Assembly: GCF_001074155.1 (NCBI RefSeq)
Contig: NZ_JUUZ01000008.1
Location: 1-64,000 of the forward strand
Source of the DNA: Streptococcus pseudopneumoniae
Lineage (GTDB): Bacteria; Bacillota; Bacilli; Lactobacillales; Streptococcaceae
Reading direction: 5' to 3'
DNA: 64,000 nucleotides
The notes beneath the pieces were generated by a model that saw only the letters and a program-made list of their open reading frames with translations, did no database searches and was not told the DNA's origin. A program made the position numbers and the translations under genes. Positions within the stretch are counted from its first letter, which is position 1; each line of letters begins with the position of its first letter. Below, one piece after another: positions 52,762-64,000 of this stretch.

Positions 52762-54633
52762 TTAGTTCTCACCATTATGGTTCTCTGAAGGAACATTAGA
52801 TGATGGAGCTGTAGTAGTCTGTGGTTCTCTAAACTGTGGTGTTGTCTCTCTACGATATGGATTTCCTTGTGAAGGATTTATTGTCGTTGTTTTGGGTTTA
52901 TAGACAGAAATCTTGATACGAGTTGTATTCAAATCTACACCTTCACCTGGTTTTGGACTTTGACTAACCACAGTATCCTCAATAGTCCCTTCTGGTGCTG
53001 TAGAGACCTCTACCACTTCAATATTCGCCTCTTTGACACCGACTATCTGAATCAAATTATTCTTGGTAAATTCAAGGCTTGATCCAATATAAATTGGCAT
53101 AGGAACGCTAGTTACCTTCTTGGCTACTGTCAAGGTAATCTCGGTCGCCTTATTGAGATCATAAGTAGTTCCTTCTGAGAGGCTCTGTTTCATAACAAGT
53201 CCTGCCTCAGTTTCATTTGATTCCTCTTCTACAACCTTGATGAGATTTTCAGGAACTTTTTTCCCTTTCAACTCTGCAATGACGTCCGTAGATTTGCGTC
53301 CAATATAATTTCCAATCTTAAACGATTGCTGACCTGAAGAGATAATGAGATTAACTTTAGTACCTTCTTTGCGAGACGAACCAGCATCTGGATCCGTTCG
53401 AATCACTCGGCCTTCTTCTACTGTATCACTAGCTTCAGTCTTTTCCTCGCCAATTTCAAAATTAGCTTTTTTTAGATTTTCCTTGGCTTCTGCTACAGTT
53501 TGACCTGCTACTTTCGGAATTTCAACGTTAGCTGGCGTTTTTGATACTATCCAAAAGAGAGAAGCCAAGACAAGTATAAAGCTAGCTAAAAGCACAAAAT
53601 ACCTTGCTTTGAAACGACGTTTCTTGACTGGTTTTGCAACAGTTCCTTTACTAGTTGCCTTTTTAGTCGGCTTTTGGCTCTGAGGACTTTCTTCCTTTGG
53701 TTGCACTTTAGGAATCGTTGTTAAAGTAGATTGTGAAATTTTCGGTAAGGTTTTTGTGTCAACTTTACTTGTATCTTCAAATACCAGCTTTGGTTCATTT
53801 CGACGGTTATAAGAAAGACTGCTCAATAAGTCAACATACATCTCTGAGACAGTTTGGTAACGGTCTGTCAACTTTTTAGCTGTCGCTTTTATAACCACGT
53901 TTTCCAAGGATTGTGGCACTGATGGGTTTTCTGCAATGACAGAAGGAAGCGGTTTTTGGAAATGCTGAAGTGCAATGGTCACAGCACTATCTCCATCATA
54001 AGGAATATGGCCTGTCAACATTTCGAAAAAGATAATTCCCATTGCATAAATATCACTCTGTATAGTCGCCTTAGAACCACGCGCCTGCTCAGGTGATAGA
54101 TAGTGAACAGAACCCAACATGGAGTTGGTCTGTGTCAAACTGGTTTCTGCAAAGGCCACTGCAATCCCAAAGTCAGTAACTTTTGCAGTTCCATCAGGAG
54201 TCAAGAGTATATTTTGAGGTTTTAAATCACGGTGAATAATCCCCTTTGCATGCGCCAAACGCATAGCCAAGAGAATTTGACCCATTATACGAACAGCTTC
54301 CTCGTTTGATAGAGGGTAGTGTTCTTTGATATAACGTTTGAGGTCAAGCCCAGCTACATATTCCATAGCTAGATATTGTTGACCGTCTTCTTCACCGATA
54401 TCCGTAATTCGAACGATATGAGGATGATCTAGGTCCGCCATCGCACGTGCTTCACGCTGAAAACGTGCAACAGCGATTGGATCCGTTTGGTAGTTGGTCC
54501 TCAGGACCTTCACCGCTACCTCTTCCCCATCCAGAATCAAATCTTTGGCCAGGTAAACATCTGCCATCCCGCCACGGCCAATTTGTTTGATAATCCGATA
54601 TCGTCCGGCAAATATCTTGCCGATCTGGATCAT
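52762..54633 (-). CDS. stkP: Serine/threonine protein kinase StkP with three PASTA domains
   Basis: A 623-residue membrane kinase controlling cell division and wall synthesis. Kinase domain 1-275: G-loop GRGGMADV, K42, HRDLKPQN (134-141), DFG (154-156), activation loop [15 protein letters not shown]. Basic juxtamembrane segment, one TM (about 345-363), then extracellular PASTA units at about 368-435, 436-506 and 507-580 and a Ser/Thr/Pro-rich tail. Pneumococcal StkP has four PASTA units; the one missing here corresponds to the near-duplicate NYIGR-type repeat. It overlaps phpP by 4 bases (ATGA). Confidence 0.95.
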   Translation of the reverse strand: MIQIGKIFAGRYRIIKQIGRGGMADVYLAKDLILDGEEVAVKVLRTNYQTDPIAVARFQREARAMADLDHPHIVRITDIGEEDGQQYLAMEYVAGLDLKRYIKEHYPLSNEEAVRIMGQILLAMRLAHAKGIIHRDLKPQNILLTPDGTAKVTDFGIAVAFAETSLTQTNSMLGSVHYLSPEQARGSKATIQSDIYAMGIIFFEMLTGHIPYDGDSAVTIALQHFQKPLPSVIAENPSVPQSLENVVIKATAKKLTDRYQTVSEMYVDLLSSLSYNRRNEPKLVFEDTSKVDTKTLPKISQSTLTTIPKVQPKEESPQSQKPTKKATSKGTVAKPVKKRRFKARYFVLLASFILVLASLFWIVSKTPANVEIPKVAGQTVAEAKENLKKANFEIGEEKTEASDTVEEGRVIRTDPDAGSSRKEGTKVNLIISSGQQSFKIGNYIGRKSTDVIAELKGKKVPENLIKVVEEESNETEAGLVMKQSLSEGTTYDLNKATEITLTVAKKVTSVPMPIYIGSSLEFTKNNLIQIVGVKEANIEVVEVSTAPEGTIEDTVVSQSPKPGEGVDLNTTRIKISVYKPKTTTINPSQGNPYRRETTPQFREPQTTTAPSSNVPSENHNGEN

Positions 54634-55367
54634 TTTGATTCCTCCTCAATCGCAATCAAGGCAACAGTAATGTTATCAAGCCCTCCGGCATTGTTTGCAA
54701 AACGTACTAAGGTTGCCGCCTTGTCTTCAAGTGAAATATCACTTGTCACGATGTCATAGATTTCACTTCCTGAAATCATATTCGTGAGACCATCACTGTT
54801 CATAACGATATAGTCACCAGGTTCCAAGCTCACAATCCCTAAATCAGGTTGAATCTCATCTTTTTGTCCAATAGACTGGGTAATGATATTTTTTTGTGGA
54901 TGCGCTTCAGCTTCTTCAGGTGTTAATTGACCTGCCTTGAGTAACTCATTGACTAATGAATGATCACTCGTTAATTGGTGGTACTCTTCTCCACGAACCA
55001 AGCCGATACGAGAATCACCAATATGAGCATAGATAGCTTGGTTATCAATGATTGCAAGGGCTTCTAGAGTTGTACCCATTCCTTTATATGCTTCATCACG
55101 CCCCAATTGATAAATCTTTTGATTTTCAATTTCTAGGTGTTCTGCAAACCATTCACGAACTTCATTCACGGTATCAATCTGAGTATCTACCCAGGCAACA
55201 CCTAAGTCCGTAACTGCCATCTCACTGGCAATATTACCTGCTCGGTGTCCTCCCATCCCATCAGCCAAGATAATCATCGTGCGACCGGCACGGTTGACAA
55301 AAAGATTGACATAGTCTTGATTATTTGTACGCTTCTGACCCACATCTGTTAATAATGAAATCTCCAT
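54630..55367 (-). CDS. phpP: PP2C-type protein phosphatase PhpP
   Basis: A 245-residue metal-dependent phosphatase that reverses StkP phosphorylation. Metal-binding motifs are [44 protein letters not shown] and DNITVALI. It stops inside the stkP start (ATGA), so phosphatase and kinase are made together. It lies 15 bases after rsmB in the same string. Confidence 0.96.
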   Translation of the reverse strand: MEISLLTDVGQKRTNNQDYVNLFVNRAGRTMIILADGMGGHRAGNIASEMAVTDLGVAWVDTQIDTVNEVREWFAEHLEIENQKIYQLGRDEAYKGMGTTLEALAIIDNQAIYAHIGDSRIGLVRGEEYHQLTSDHSLVNELLKAGQLTPEEAEAHPQKNIITQSIGQKDEIQPDLGIVSLEPGDYIVMNSDGLTNMISGSEIYDIVTSDISLEDKAATLVRFANNAGGLDNITVALIAIEEESK

Positions 55368-55382
55368 TGTGTCAGTTCCTTC

Positions 55383-56699
55383 CTAATTGGATATCTTACG
55401 AAATTGGCTAATAAAGAATCCATCACTTCCGTACAATTCTGGAGTAATGAGGATGCAGCCATCTTTTAGGATATCCTTGCATTCGTGTTCTAGTTTAACC
55501 TGCTCGAACTCTGGATGACTTTCTAAAAATGCTTGAACCACTTGAAAGTTCTCCTCAGAGATAATAGTGCAGGTACTATAAGTTATTATACCACCTTTAC
55601 GTAGCGTTTGACAAACACTACCTAATATTTCCAACTGAATTTCCTGTAATGACGCGAAATCAGCAGTGTCTTTGTTGTATTTGATGTCTGGTTTCCGACG
55701 CAATAGACCAATTCCTGAGCAAGGGGCATCAACAAGAATCTTATCAAATTGATCCTTACCAAAAAACTCGTGAACCTTTCGGGCATCCAATTTTTGTGTT
55801 TGAATACGGTCTGCTACGCCTAAACGCTGGGCATTTTCTTGAATCAAATTGAGTTTATGGTCGTAGAGATCCAGAGCTGTTACCTGACCTGTCGTTAGAT
55901 AAGATGCTATATGGGCTGTTTTCCCACCTGGAGCTGCACAAGCATCCAAAACCTGCTCCTCTCCTTGTAGCTCTAGTGTTGGTGCAACCAGTTGACTAGA
56001 CTCATCCTGGATAGTAATAAGTCCTTCCGAAAATAAGTCATGACCCGCGAAATGCCCCTGCTCCTTGACCAGACCAGAAGCTGATAAAGCAGAATCACTT
56101 GCATCAAGCAGAGCTTTAATTTCCTCTTTTCGGCTCAAATCTGTCACACGGATACTGGCTTTATTGCGTTGCAAAAGACTCTCAAAAATTTCTTGCGCCC
56201 GTTCTTCCCCGTACTCTTCCTTGAGCTTAGAAACTAACCACACTGGCAAAGAGTAGGCGATAGAATCACGCTTATTTTTACGCTTGATATAGGCAATATC
56301 TGGCAAGCTCTCTCGCAAGATACGGCGAAGGACTGCATTGACCAGTTTTTCGCTACCTTTTTTACGAAGTTTAGCCAGTTCCACCGCTTCATTGACCACT
56401 GCATGATCAGGAAGCTTATCTAGATATTGGAGTTGATAGACGCTCATGAGAAGTAAAACATAGAGCCAGCTGTCTAGCTTGTCTCTATCCTCAATAAAGT
56501 GAGACAAATACCATTCTAAAGTTAGTTTACGAGCTACAGTCCCGTATACAAGCTCTGTCACCAAACCTTTGTCAGTTGCTGACAGTTGACTTACCTTGAG
56601 GTGTTTATTCAAGGCGATATTGGAGTAGGCTTGATTGACAAGAACGTCCTCCAATACCTCTAAAGCTAAACTTCTAGCTGTTTCTACTTTAATCACCAA
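55383..56699 (-). CDS. rsmB: 16S rRNA m5C967 methyltransferase
   Basis: A 438-residue RsmB/Sun protein. An N-terminal NusB-like RNA-binding domain (1-130) precedes the methyltransferase, with AdoMet motif [17 protein letters not shown]. Two active-site Cys lie in [16 protein letters not shown] and [12 protein letters not shown]. It overlaps the fmt end by 11 bases, a typical fmt-rsmB coupling. Confidence 0.96.
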   Translation of the reverse strand: MVIKVETARSLALEVLEDVLVNQAYSNIALNKHLKVSQLSATDKGLVTELVYGTVARKLTLEWYLSHFIEDRDKLDSWLYVLLLMSVYQLQYLDKLPDHAVVNEAVELAKLRKKGSEKLVNAVLRRILRESLPDIAYIKRKNKRDSIAYSLPVWLVSKLKEEYGEERAQEIFESLLQRNKASIRVTDLSRKEEIKALLDASDSALSASGLVKEQGHFAGHDLFSEGLITIQDESSQLVAPTLELQGEEQVLDACAAPGGKTAHIASYLTTGQVTALDLYDHKLNLIQENAQRLGVADRIQTQKLDARKVHEFFGKDQFDKILVDAPCSGIGLLRRKPDIKYNKDTADFASLQEIQLEILGSVCQTLRKGGIITYSTCTIISEENFQVVQAFLESHPEFEQVKLEHECKDILKDGCILITPELYGSDGFFISQFRKISN

Positions 56700-57624
56700 A
56701 TCGTTCTCCTACAGCCAAACTTCGTCCAACACCGTTGAGGAAGGAAGCAATGTCCATTTTAGGTTTTCCTGCTGGTTGAACCTGTTTGAGAGATAGAGCT
56801 CCTTCTGCCGTTGCGACAATCAATTCTTTCTTACCGATGGAGAGTATCTCACCCGGATTACCCTGACCTTCTACAGGCAGAGCTTCATAGATTTTGAAGC
56901 GTTCTCCCTTGAGGAAGGTATGAGCAACTGGCCATGGATTCATCCCACGGATTTGGTTGAAAAGTTGACGGTTGGTCTTGTTCCAGTCCAGTTTTTCCTC
57001 CTCTGGTTTAATATTTGGTGAGAAAGTTACTTGGCTTGGATCTTGCGGTTGAGGCTGAATTTCACCAGCTATATAAGCAGGTAGGGTATCCAAAAGCAAA
57101 TCACGCCCAACAATGGCCAATTTTTCAAACAAAGTTCCAACATTATCCTCATCAGTAATTGGGATACTGCGACGAGAAATCATGTCCCCTGCATCCATTT
57201 CCTTGACCATTTCCATAATAGTTACTCCTGCCTCCTCATCACCTTGAATCAAGGCATAATGGATAGGAGCTCCACCACGGTGCTTTGGAAGAAGCGAAGC
57301 ATGAACGTTGACTGCAAAATCCATGCTATCAAGGAGTTTACTTGGGAGAAATTGTCCAAAAGCTGCAGTCACAATCCCGTCAGCTCCCAAATTCATGATA
57401 GCTTCCATTTCTGGACTACCTGATAATTTTTCTGGTTGGTAGATAGGTAGGCCTGCCTCTTTGGCAGCTTGTTTCACTGGGGTTTCCTGAATAACTTTTT
57501 TACGTCCGACCGCACGATCTGGCTGAGTTACAACCGCTACAATCTCGTAGCGGTCATCTGACAAAAGCCCCTTCAAAACGGTCGCTGAAAAATTGGGAGT
57601 TCCCATAAAGATTAGTTTTGTCAT
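56689..57624 (-). CDS. fmt: Methionyl-tRNA formyltransferase
   Basis: A 311-residue enzyme formylating initiator Met-tRNA. N-terminal [14 protein letters not shown], the formyl-THF site [20 protein letters not shown] (Asn and His in the active site), and [17 protein letters not shown]-terminal OB-like domain starts near residue 205. It lies 11 bases after priA and overlaps rsmB. Confidence 0.97.
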   Translation of the reverse strand: MTKLIFMGTPNFSATVLKGLLSDDRYEIVAVVTQPDRAVGRKKVIQETPVKQAAKEAGLPIYQPEKLSGSPEMEAIMNLGADGIVTAAFGQFLPSKLLDSMDFAVNVHASLLPKHRGGAPIHYALIQGDEEAGVTIMEMVKEMDAGDMISRRSIPITDEDNVGTLFEKLAIVGRDLLLDTLPAYIAGEIQPQPQDPSQVTFSPNIKPEEEKLDWNKTNRQLFNQIRGMNPWPVAHTFLKGERFKIYEALPVEGQGNPGEILSIGKKELIVATAEGALSLKQVQPAGKPKMDIASFLNGVGRSLAVGERFGD

Positions 57625-57635
57625 CTTTTCTCCTT

Positions 57636-60032
57636 CTATAAAAATTGTTGCGGTTCGTGGTCAATACTGAGACGAAGTTCGCTATTTTCACGTTCTTGAG
57701 TTAGGGCTAAGACCTGATTAAGGGTAGAAGCCAACTCATCTTCTAAACGGTATTTGATTAAAATCTGATAATGATAGAGGTTATGCGTGCGAGCGATAGG
57801 TTTTGGCGTTGGCCCAAGGATGATACTAGCATCCGATAAACCTGACCGCAAAATCTCCATGACTTGATAAGCGCGTCTAAGAACCTCTTCTTCTTTTTTA
57901 TGAGATAAGGTAATCCCAATAGTGAAATAATAAGGTGGGTAACCCAACTGACGTCTGATGCCCATTTCATAGGCATAAAAACCTTCGTAGTCCTGATCCT
58001 TTGCAAAACGAATGGCATAATGATTAGGATTATAGGACTGAATCAAGACCTGACCTACCTTTTCAGCTCGACCGGCACGGCCTGCTACCTGGGTCAAGAG
58101 TTGGAAGGTTCTCTCAGAAGAACGGAAATCAGGAAGGTTTAAAGCCGTATCTGCATTGAGGACACCAACCAAGGTTACATTAGGAAAATCCAAGCCCTTG
58201 GCAATCATCTGGGTTCCTAGCAATATGTCCGCTTCACCATTGCCAAATTGTTCAAGTAAAGCTTGGTGACTGCCTTTTTTACGAGTTGTATCCACATCCA
58301 TGCGCAGAATACGTGCCTCTGGAAAGACTTCTGTTAGCTCATCATAGGCCTTTTGAGTCCCTGTTCCATAATAACGAATGCTACGACTCTGACAGTTTGG
58401 ACAGACATGTGGAATTTCCTTCGAAAAGCCACAATAATGGCAGTTCATGGTTTTGGTATCCATATGTAGCGTCAAGGAAATATCACAGTTAGGACAGGTA
58501 TCCACAGTCCCACATTCCCGACACATGACAAAACTAGAATAACCACGACGATTGAGCATGAGAACAACCTGCTCTTTTTTATCCAGTCGATCTTGAATGG
58601 CCTCAATCAGTGGTGGTGTAAAGTTTGATGTTTCATTCTGCCCAATGTAATCACGGAAGTCAATCAGTTGAACTTCAGGAATACTTGCTAAAGGATTGGC
58701 CCGTTGTGTCAGACGTAGATGTTGATAAACACCCTTACCAGCACGCGCACGACTTTCTAGACTCGGTGTTGCAGAACCAAGGACTAGGGCAGCTTGATTG
58801 TACTGGGCACGTAAAAGAGCCACATCTCTAGCATGGTAACGAGGATTGCTATCTTGCTTATAACTAGCCTCATGCTCTTCATCGATAATGATAACACCTA
58901 GATTTTTTAAAGGTGCAAAAATAGCAGACCTAGCCCCAACAACTACCTGAGCATCTCCACGCTCCACCTTGCGCCACTCATCATACTTTTCACCGTTGGA
59001 CAAGCCTGAGTGGAGGATGGCAACTTGCTCACCAAAACGAGCAATAAAGCGCTCGGTCATTTGAGGTGTCAGAGAGATCTCCGGAACTAGAACAATCGCT
59101 GTTTTTCCCATATCCAAGGCACCTTGGATAATCTGCAGGTAAACCTCGGTTTTCCCACTTCCAGTGATTCCTTGAAGAAGAAAGGGAGGATGTTTCTTAC
59201 CAATCGCTCCAACAATCGCCTCACAGGCTTGTTTTTGCTCTGGGTTTAACTCTAAGGCTTGATTTGACTCGATTCCTTCAAAGTAGGTAGCTGAACGTTG
59301 AACTTCCTTCTGAAGAATCGTCAAAGCACCCTGTTCCACAAAAAAGTTAACTTGTTCCCGTGAGTAATGTTCTAACAAAGCAGCCAAAGGAGTACTTTCT
59401 GGATGTGCTAATAAATAATCTCGCAGTTCCAATTTCTTCTTGGCACGGTTTGATATTTCTAGCTGTTCTAATTTGTCAAGATTCACTTGAATCCAAGACT
59501 GTGTTTTAACCTTCTTCTGGTCTATAGCCTGATACTCTAACTTCAAAAGTCCTTTTCGAGTCAATCGCATCATCTCGGCCTGCTTTTCTAAGTCTAGAGA
59601 TGAAAATGCTAAGGACTCTTGTGATCCAAACAAACGGTCTCTGTCCTCCTGACTCAAGCCTTCCAGAGGATAGAGGATTTTATCATAGCTAGAATTCAAA
59701 AATCCTGGAAGCATAGCTTTTAGAATAGAAATCTTGTATGAAAAAACTGACTTACGTAGTTCTTCGGCCAGCCAGAGTTGTTCCTCCGTTAAGACAGGAG
59801 AAAAGTCCAGCACCTCAGCAATTTCTTTCAAGTCCTCATCTGCCACATCTACATCAGATTCTTGTTCCATTCCAAGAACAATTCCCTGAATCAAGCGATT
59901 GGCCTTCCCAAAAGGCACATGAACCCGCATACCAACTTCCAGCATGTCTACAAATTCTTCAGGAATCTTGTAACTATAGGGCTGGTCCGTCTGCATCAAA
60001 GGAACATCCACAATGATTTTTGCAATTGCCAT
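57636..60032 (-). CDS. priA: Primosomal replication-restart helicase PriA
   Basis: A 798-residue PriA. N-terminal 3'-DNA-binding domain, winged helix, then SF2 helicase motifs: [27 protein letters not shown] and [10 protein letters not shown]. Between them are eight Cys in four pairs binding two zinc ions ([13 protein letters not shown] and [17 protein letters not shown]). It restarts stalled replication forks. It follows rpoZ by 84 bases. Confidence 0.97.
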   Translation of the reverse strand: MAIAKIIVDVPLMQTDQPYSYKIPEEFVDMLEVGMRVHVPFGKANRLIQGIVLGMEQESDVDVADEDLKEIAEVLDFSPVLTEEQLWLAEELRKSVFSYKISILKAMLPGFLNSSYDKILYPLEGLSQEDRDRLFGSQESLAFSSLDLEKQAEMMRLTRKGLLKLEYQAIDQKKVKTQSWIQVNLDKLEQLEISNRAKKKLELRDYLLAHPESTPLAALLEHYSREQVNFFVEQGALTILQKEVQRSATYFEGIESNQALELNPEQKQACEAIVGAIGKKHPPFLLQGITGSGKTEVYLQIIQGALDMGKTAIVLVPEISLTPQMTERFIARFGEQVAILHSGLSNGEKYDEWRKVERGDAQVVVGARSAIFAPLKNLGVIIIDEEHEASYKQDSNPRYHARDVALLRAQYNQAALVLGSATPSLESRARAGKGVYQHLRLTQRANPLASIPEVQLIDFRDYIGQNETSNFTPPLIEAIQDRLDKKEQVVLMLNRRGYSSFVMCRECGTVDTCPNCDISLTLHMDTKTMNCHYCGFSKEIPHVCPNCQSRSIRYYGTGTQKAYDELTEVFPEARILRMDVDTTRKKGSHQALLEQFGNGEADILLGTQMIAKGLDFPNVTLVGVLNADTALNLPDFRSSERTFQLLTQVAGRAGRAEKVGQVLIQSYNPNHYAIRFAKDQDYEGFYAYEMGIRRQLGYPPYYFTIGITLSHKKEEEVLRRAYQVMEILRSGLSDASIILGPTPKPIARTHNLYHYQILIKYRLEDELASTLNQVLALTQERENSELRLSIDHEPQQFL

Positions 60033-60116
60033 ATCCTCACCTCCTTCTCTTCTTAAATCGTTTCAATTGATTGAGTATTCTTGCAATAGAAAAAATAAGA
60101 TTGAGTCCCCCCAACC

Positions 60117-60431
60117 TTAAATTTTTTCACCTTCTTCTTTTTCTTTCGCGATTTGCTCTTTGATTTTCTTTTCTTCTTCTTCTCTCAATCGTCTTTCTTC
60201 TTCGATACGACGACGAACAGCTTCGCGTTTTCCTTCTGGATCTGGGTGGATGGTTACATTCCCTGATTCAATTTCTTCCAAGGCACGAAGTGTAGATTTT
60301 TCAGATTTGAATTCTTGTGTTGGAGTTGCTCCAGCTTCTAATTCGTGAGCACGTTTTGCTTCCAAGATTACGAGTGAATATTTTGATGGTACCTTGTCAA
60401 GCAAGGTATCAATAGAGGGTTTAAGCATCAT
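60117..60431 (-). CDS. rpoZ: RNA polymerase omega subunit
   Basis: A 104-residue omega. The conserved core is [20 protein letters not shown] and [13 protein letters not shown], near [14 protein letters not shown]. The last 35 residues are a highly charged Arg/Glu/Lys helix common in streptococci. The true start may be the second Met (60428). It lies 24 bases after gmk; gmk-rpoZ is a conserved pair. Confidence 0.94.
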   Translation of the reverse strand: MMLKPSIDTLLDKVPSKYSLVILEAKRAHELEAGATPTQEFKSEKSTLRALEEIESGNVTIHPDPEGKREAVRRRIEEERRLREEEEKKIKEQIAKEKEEGEKI

Positions 60432-60455
60432 TTGTTTGTACCTGTTTTCTATAGT

Positions 60456-61121
<666 letters not shown>

Positions 61122-61181
61122 TCATCAGAATTCACTATGTAAAGCCATTTCTGCTTACTACAATCTTTCTATCTAGTGTAA

Positions 61182-61208
61182 CAAAAAAGCAGTAATTTTT
61201 CAACTGCT
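61182..61208 (-). terminator. Terminator after rny
   Basis: AGCAGT / ACTGCT stem followed by six T on the minus strand, 10 bases past the rny stop. Confidence 0.88.
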
Positions 61209-61217
61209 CTTTCTTAT

Positions 61218-62831
61218 TTATTTTGCATAATCAACTGCACGAAGTTCACGAATCACGGTTACCTTGATATTTCCTGGGTAATCGAGATTACTTTCAATTT
61301 TCTCACGAACTTTGTGAGCTAAGATTGTGACCTTGTCGTCCTTGATTTGACCTGGGTTCACCATGATACGGATTTCACGACCGGCTTGAAGGGCAAAGCT
61401 ATTTTGAACTCCTTCAAAGCTATTAGCGATTTCTTCCAAATCATGGAGACGTTTGATGTAGCTTTCAAGTGATTCGCTACGAGCTCCTGGACGGGCTGCA
61501 CTTAAAGCATCCGCTGCAGCAACGAGAACTGCGATTACACTTTCAGGCTCTACATCTCCGTGGTGACTAGCAATTGTATTGATCACAACTGGGTGTTCCT
61601 TATACTTGCGAGCCAATTCTGTACCAATCTCAACGTGGCTGCCTTCTACCTCACGGTCAATAGCTTTCCCGATATCGTGGAGGAATCCTGCACGACGAGC
61701 AAGTGCGGCATTTTCACCAAGTTCGCTAGCCATGATACCAGCCAACTTAGCCACTTCGATTGAGTGTCGCAAGACATTTTGTCCGTATGAAGTACGGAAC
61801 TGTAAGCGACCCATGATCTTCATCAAGTCTGGGTGAAGGTTTGGTGCCCCGATTTCATAGGCTGCAGCTTCACCATATTCACGAATACGGTTATCAATTT
61901 CTTGACGGTTTTTCTCAACCAACTCTTCGATACGAGCTGGGTGAATTCGTCCATCCTTAAGCAAGGTTTCCATCGTCATACGGGCAATCTCACGGCGGAT
62001 AGGATCAAAACCTGACAAGGTTACCACTTCTGGCGTATCATCAATGATGACATCAACCCCTGTCAAACTTTCAAAGGTACGAATGTTACGACCTTCACGT
62101 CCAATGATACGACCTTTCATGGTATCATCAGGCAGATGAACGGTTGAGTTTGTAGACTCAGCTACATACTCACCAGCAATTCTCTGCATTGCTTGGGACA
62201 AGATATCCTTAGCCAGCTTATCTGAACGTTCCTTGACTTCTTGCTCTGCCTCACGAATGCGGCTAGCAATTTCCTTAGTCAAGTTTTCTTCTGTCTGAGC
62301 TAAGATAATATCTTTTGCCTCTGATTGTGTCAGACTTCCGACACGTTCAAGTTCAGCTTGCTTTTGCTTTTCAATTTCTTCTAGTTGCTCTTCACGTGCA
62401 TCAAGGTTTTTTGCTCTATCAGAAATACTTTGTTCTTTTTGTTCAAGTGTTTTTTCTTTGTTCGTCAAATTATCGTCTTTACGGTCAAGGCTCGTAGCTC
62501 TCTCCGTCAAACGACTTTCGATTTGCTTGAGTTCTTGACGCTCCGACTTAAATTCAGCGTCCACTTCTTCGCGGTATTTTCTGGCTTCTTCTTTAGCCTC
62601 CAATAGTGCTTCTTTTTTAAGGGATTTGCTTTCGCTCTTGGCTTCATTTAGTAATAAATCCGCTTCGCGCTCAGCTTGTCCTCGTAAATTAGTTGCTTCT
62701 TGTTCAGCATTTAAAAGCATCAACTCTGCAGCCTCTTGTGATGATTTCATCTTGACTGAGATGCTGACATATCCAATGACTAAACCAATGATGACGGCAA
62801 AAACAACTATAACAATTGTCATAATTTCCAT
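61218..62831 (-). CDS. rny: Ribonuclease Y
   Basis: A 537-residue membrane-anchored endoribonuclease that starts much mRNA decay in Firmicutes. One N-terminal TM (about 4-23), a long charged coiled coil (about 30-200), a KH domain ([20 protein letters not shown]), and an HD domain with [13 protein letters not shown] and [10 protein letters not shown]. It stands alone between terminators. Together with PNPase (pnp in this window) it forms the RNA decay machinery. Confidence 0.97.
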   Translation of the reverse strand: MEIMTIVIVVFAVIIGLVIGYVSISVKMKSSQEAAELMLLNAEQEATNLRGQAEREADLLLNEAKSESKSLKKEALLEAKEEARKYREEVDAEFKSERQELKQIESRLTERATSLDRKDDNLTNKEKTLEQKEQSISDRAKNLDAREEQLEEIEKQKQAELERVGSLTQSEAKDIILAQTEENLTKEIASRIREAEQEVKERSDKLAKDILSQAMQRIAGEYVAESTNSTVHLPDDTMKGRIIGREGRNIRTFESLTGVDVIIDDTPEVVTLSGFDPIRREIARMTMETLLKDGRIHPARIEELVEKNRQEIDNRIREYGEAAAYEIGAPNLHPDLMKIMGRLQFRTSYGQNVLRHSIEVAKLAGIMASELGENAALARRAGFLHDIGKAIDREVEGSHVEIGTELARKYKEHPVVINTIASHHGDVEPESVIAVLVAAADALSAARPGARSESLESYIKRLHDLEEIANSFEGVQNSFALQAGREIRIMVNPGQIKDDKVTILAHKVREKIESNLDYPGNIKVTVIRELRAVDYAK

Positions 62832-63021
62832 GTTTTTACCTCAATTTATTTGTTTATCTGAATGACATGCATTCTTATACATTTTACCATAAAAAACTAT
62901 TTTTAACAAACCTTAAATGGAAGTTGTTTTAGTTATTTTTAGGAGCAATATCTTCATTTCCCTTAGTAAAATAAGCTTCTTAAACCTAACTATTTTTTAA
63001 AAGAAATTTTTTGCAAAAAAC

Positions 63022-63052
63022 TAAAAAAGCCTACCTTTCAGTAGACTTAGTT
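63022..63052 (-). terminator. Terminator at the end of tmcAL
   Basis: AGTCTAC / GTAGGCT stem (one G-U pair) followed by six T on the minus strand; its 5' side touches the last codons of the gene. Confidence 0.82.
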
Positions 63053-64000
63053 TGTTTCGATTCTGATTGGCACTCGACCAAAATTTTGTTCTGAGATACT
63101 CGGGTGTCCCAGTTGATAAATTTGGTCTGCCTTTCGTGTTATGGCATCCCAGGGTTCTTTACCGATTCGGCTAACTAGATTGACCTGCTCCTTGAGAGTA
63201 TTAAGGTGTTGTCTGCCTTTTTCGGTAAAACCAAGGACGTGAATACCTTCTGGCAAGTCACTTTCTCTAGCCTGCACCAAGATATAGGTCAAGAGGCGTC
63301 TCACACGCGCCTTGGTGTAGCGTTTGGTAGCTACTAACTCAACCAATTCCTCAATAGATTTTGCTATTTTGATGGCTTCTTTAATACGCACTGCCATTTC
63401 CTGATTGACCTGATAAATAGTACTTAAATCTGGATTTGACAAGATTTGATAGCGTAAAAGTGGAAAATAATCTTCCCAACTCACCTTACTAGCATTTTCA
63501 AAGAGATTAACAGTAGGCATAGAGCGTTCTAAGAAATCTTGGTCTGATCGGTGCTGACGGAGGGCTGTTGCAGATGCAAAGTCCACATCCTTGTCCACCG
63601 AATGGTATCCAGCTCCCTGACGTTGAATTGGATGAAGTTTGATATCTCTCCCAGCAACTGCCTTGGCGTAGGCAAGAGCTAAGACATGATTGGGCGTATC
63701 ACCAGAAAAATCCAGACCTGCAAATTCCTTCCACATGGCTTGGGTTTTCTGAGGATAAGAGAGTGAATCAGGCAGATTATCTACAAAATTCTCCATCTCT
63801 TGACCACGCTCTGCATATAAGTCAGAAATTTTCTGGTAATCTAGAACTTCCTCTGTCCCAAAGGAAAGGGTATCTATGCCCAAACGAGCCAAGAGTTCAA
63901 CAGCACCTTGACCGAAGAAATCCGCCGCCTGAACACTGACTAAAAAGGGCAATTCTACTACCAAGTCTGCCCCATTCTCTAGTGCCATTTGAGCCCTTGT
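63047..64000 (-). CDS. tmcAL: tRNA(Met) cytidine acetate ligase, 5' part missing
   Basis: The gene runs off the window edge. The visible 317 codons begin [20 protein letters not shown], and that frame is open at base 64000. It matches the nucleotidyltransferase-like YlbM/TmcAL family, which forms N4-acetylcytidine at the wobble base of elongator tRNA-Met using acetate and ATP. Seen here are [12 protein letters not shown] and the helical C-terminal region with [17 protein letters not shown]. The N-terminal HxGH nucleotide-binding motif lies outside. ATG at 63988 is internal, not the start. Confidence 0.88.
   Translation of the reverse strand, partial: TRAQMALENGADLVVELPFLVSVQAADFFGQGAVELLARLGIDTLSFGTEEVLDYQKISDLYAERGQEMENFVDNLPDSLSYPQKTQAMWKEFAGLDFSGDTPNHVLALAYAKAVAGRDIKLHPIQRQGAGYHSVDKDVDFASATALRQHRSDQDFLERSMPTVNLFENASKVSWEDYFPLLRYQILSNPDLSTIYQVNQEMAVRIKEAIKIAKSIEELVELVATKRYTKARVRRLLTYILVQARESDLPEGIHVLGFTEKGRQHLNTLKEQVNLVSRIGKEPWDAITRKADQIYQLGHPSISEQNFGRVPIRIETN

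Overview
The window is a chromosomal segment of a mitis-group Streptococcus (S. mitis / S. oralis / S. pneumoniae-like). This rests on near-identity, from memory, of many products to pneumococcal ones (PsaR, RelA, MsmK, StkP/PhpP, RNase Y, FtsX, MsrAB, ScrA, MvaS), on gene orders shared with pneumococcus, on a BOX element, and on AT-rich intergenic DNA with extended -10 promoters (TGnTATAAT). Most genes are on the minus strand. I saw no rRNA, tRNA, prophage, CRISPR array or insertion sequence.

Layout. 1-3.5 kb: tail of a dispersed repeat, the Mn regulator psaR, dtd and relA. 3.6-7.5 kb: msmK behind a cre site, a PucR-type regulator, mrnC and cysS. 7.5-14.7 kb: a nucleoside phosphorylase, cysE, pnp, then metE-metF behind a palindromic MET-box. 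14.9-23.5 kb: an accessory repair/defence block. It holds a pyrimidine-dimer glycosylase-like gene overlapping a YbgA/DUF1722 gene, then a type I restriction-modification operon (hsdM, broken rhuM-like gene, possible small RNA, Abi_2 HEPN gene, hsdS with three recognition-domain units, hsdR). 23.6-35 kb: a VTT-domain membrane protein, an MFS transporter, ftsE-ftsX, prfB with its programmed frameshift, an amidohydrolase, a 13-codon scar of a lost ABC transporter, msrAB, hom-thrB, a second and fuller copy of the dispersed repeat, yaaA, an unlisted 54-aa membrane protein and a degenerate peptide deformylase. 35-43 kb: the Mn/Ca P-type ATPase gene with a yybP-ykoY Mn riboswitch and the Mn exporter mntE, with a three-gene polysaccharide-decoration cassette between them. 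43-49 kb: the sucrose locus scrK, scrA / scrB-scrR with LacI-type operators. 49-53 kb: mevalonate genes mvaS-mvaA and a split ThrE-type exporter. 53-64 kb: the gmk-rpoZ-priA-fmt-rsmB-phpP-stkP gene string, rny, and a tmcAL gene cut by the window edge.

Themes. Manganese control recurs (psaR, riboswitch-mgtA, mntE). Sulfur and methionine metabolism is grouped (cysE, metE, metF, msrAB, hom). Sucrose use and the shared sugar ATPase MsmK both carry carbon-control sites. The most unusual part is the RM operon: it carries an Abi_2 protein with two RX4-6H motifs, directly preceded by a promoter and a short terminated hairpin RNA. That layout resembles the reported association of structured RNAs with abiF genes. 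Statements about homologues and pneumococcal gene order come from memory; no search was run.
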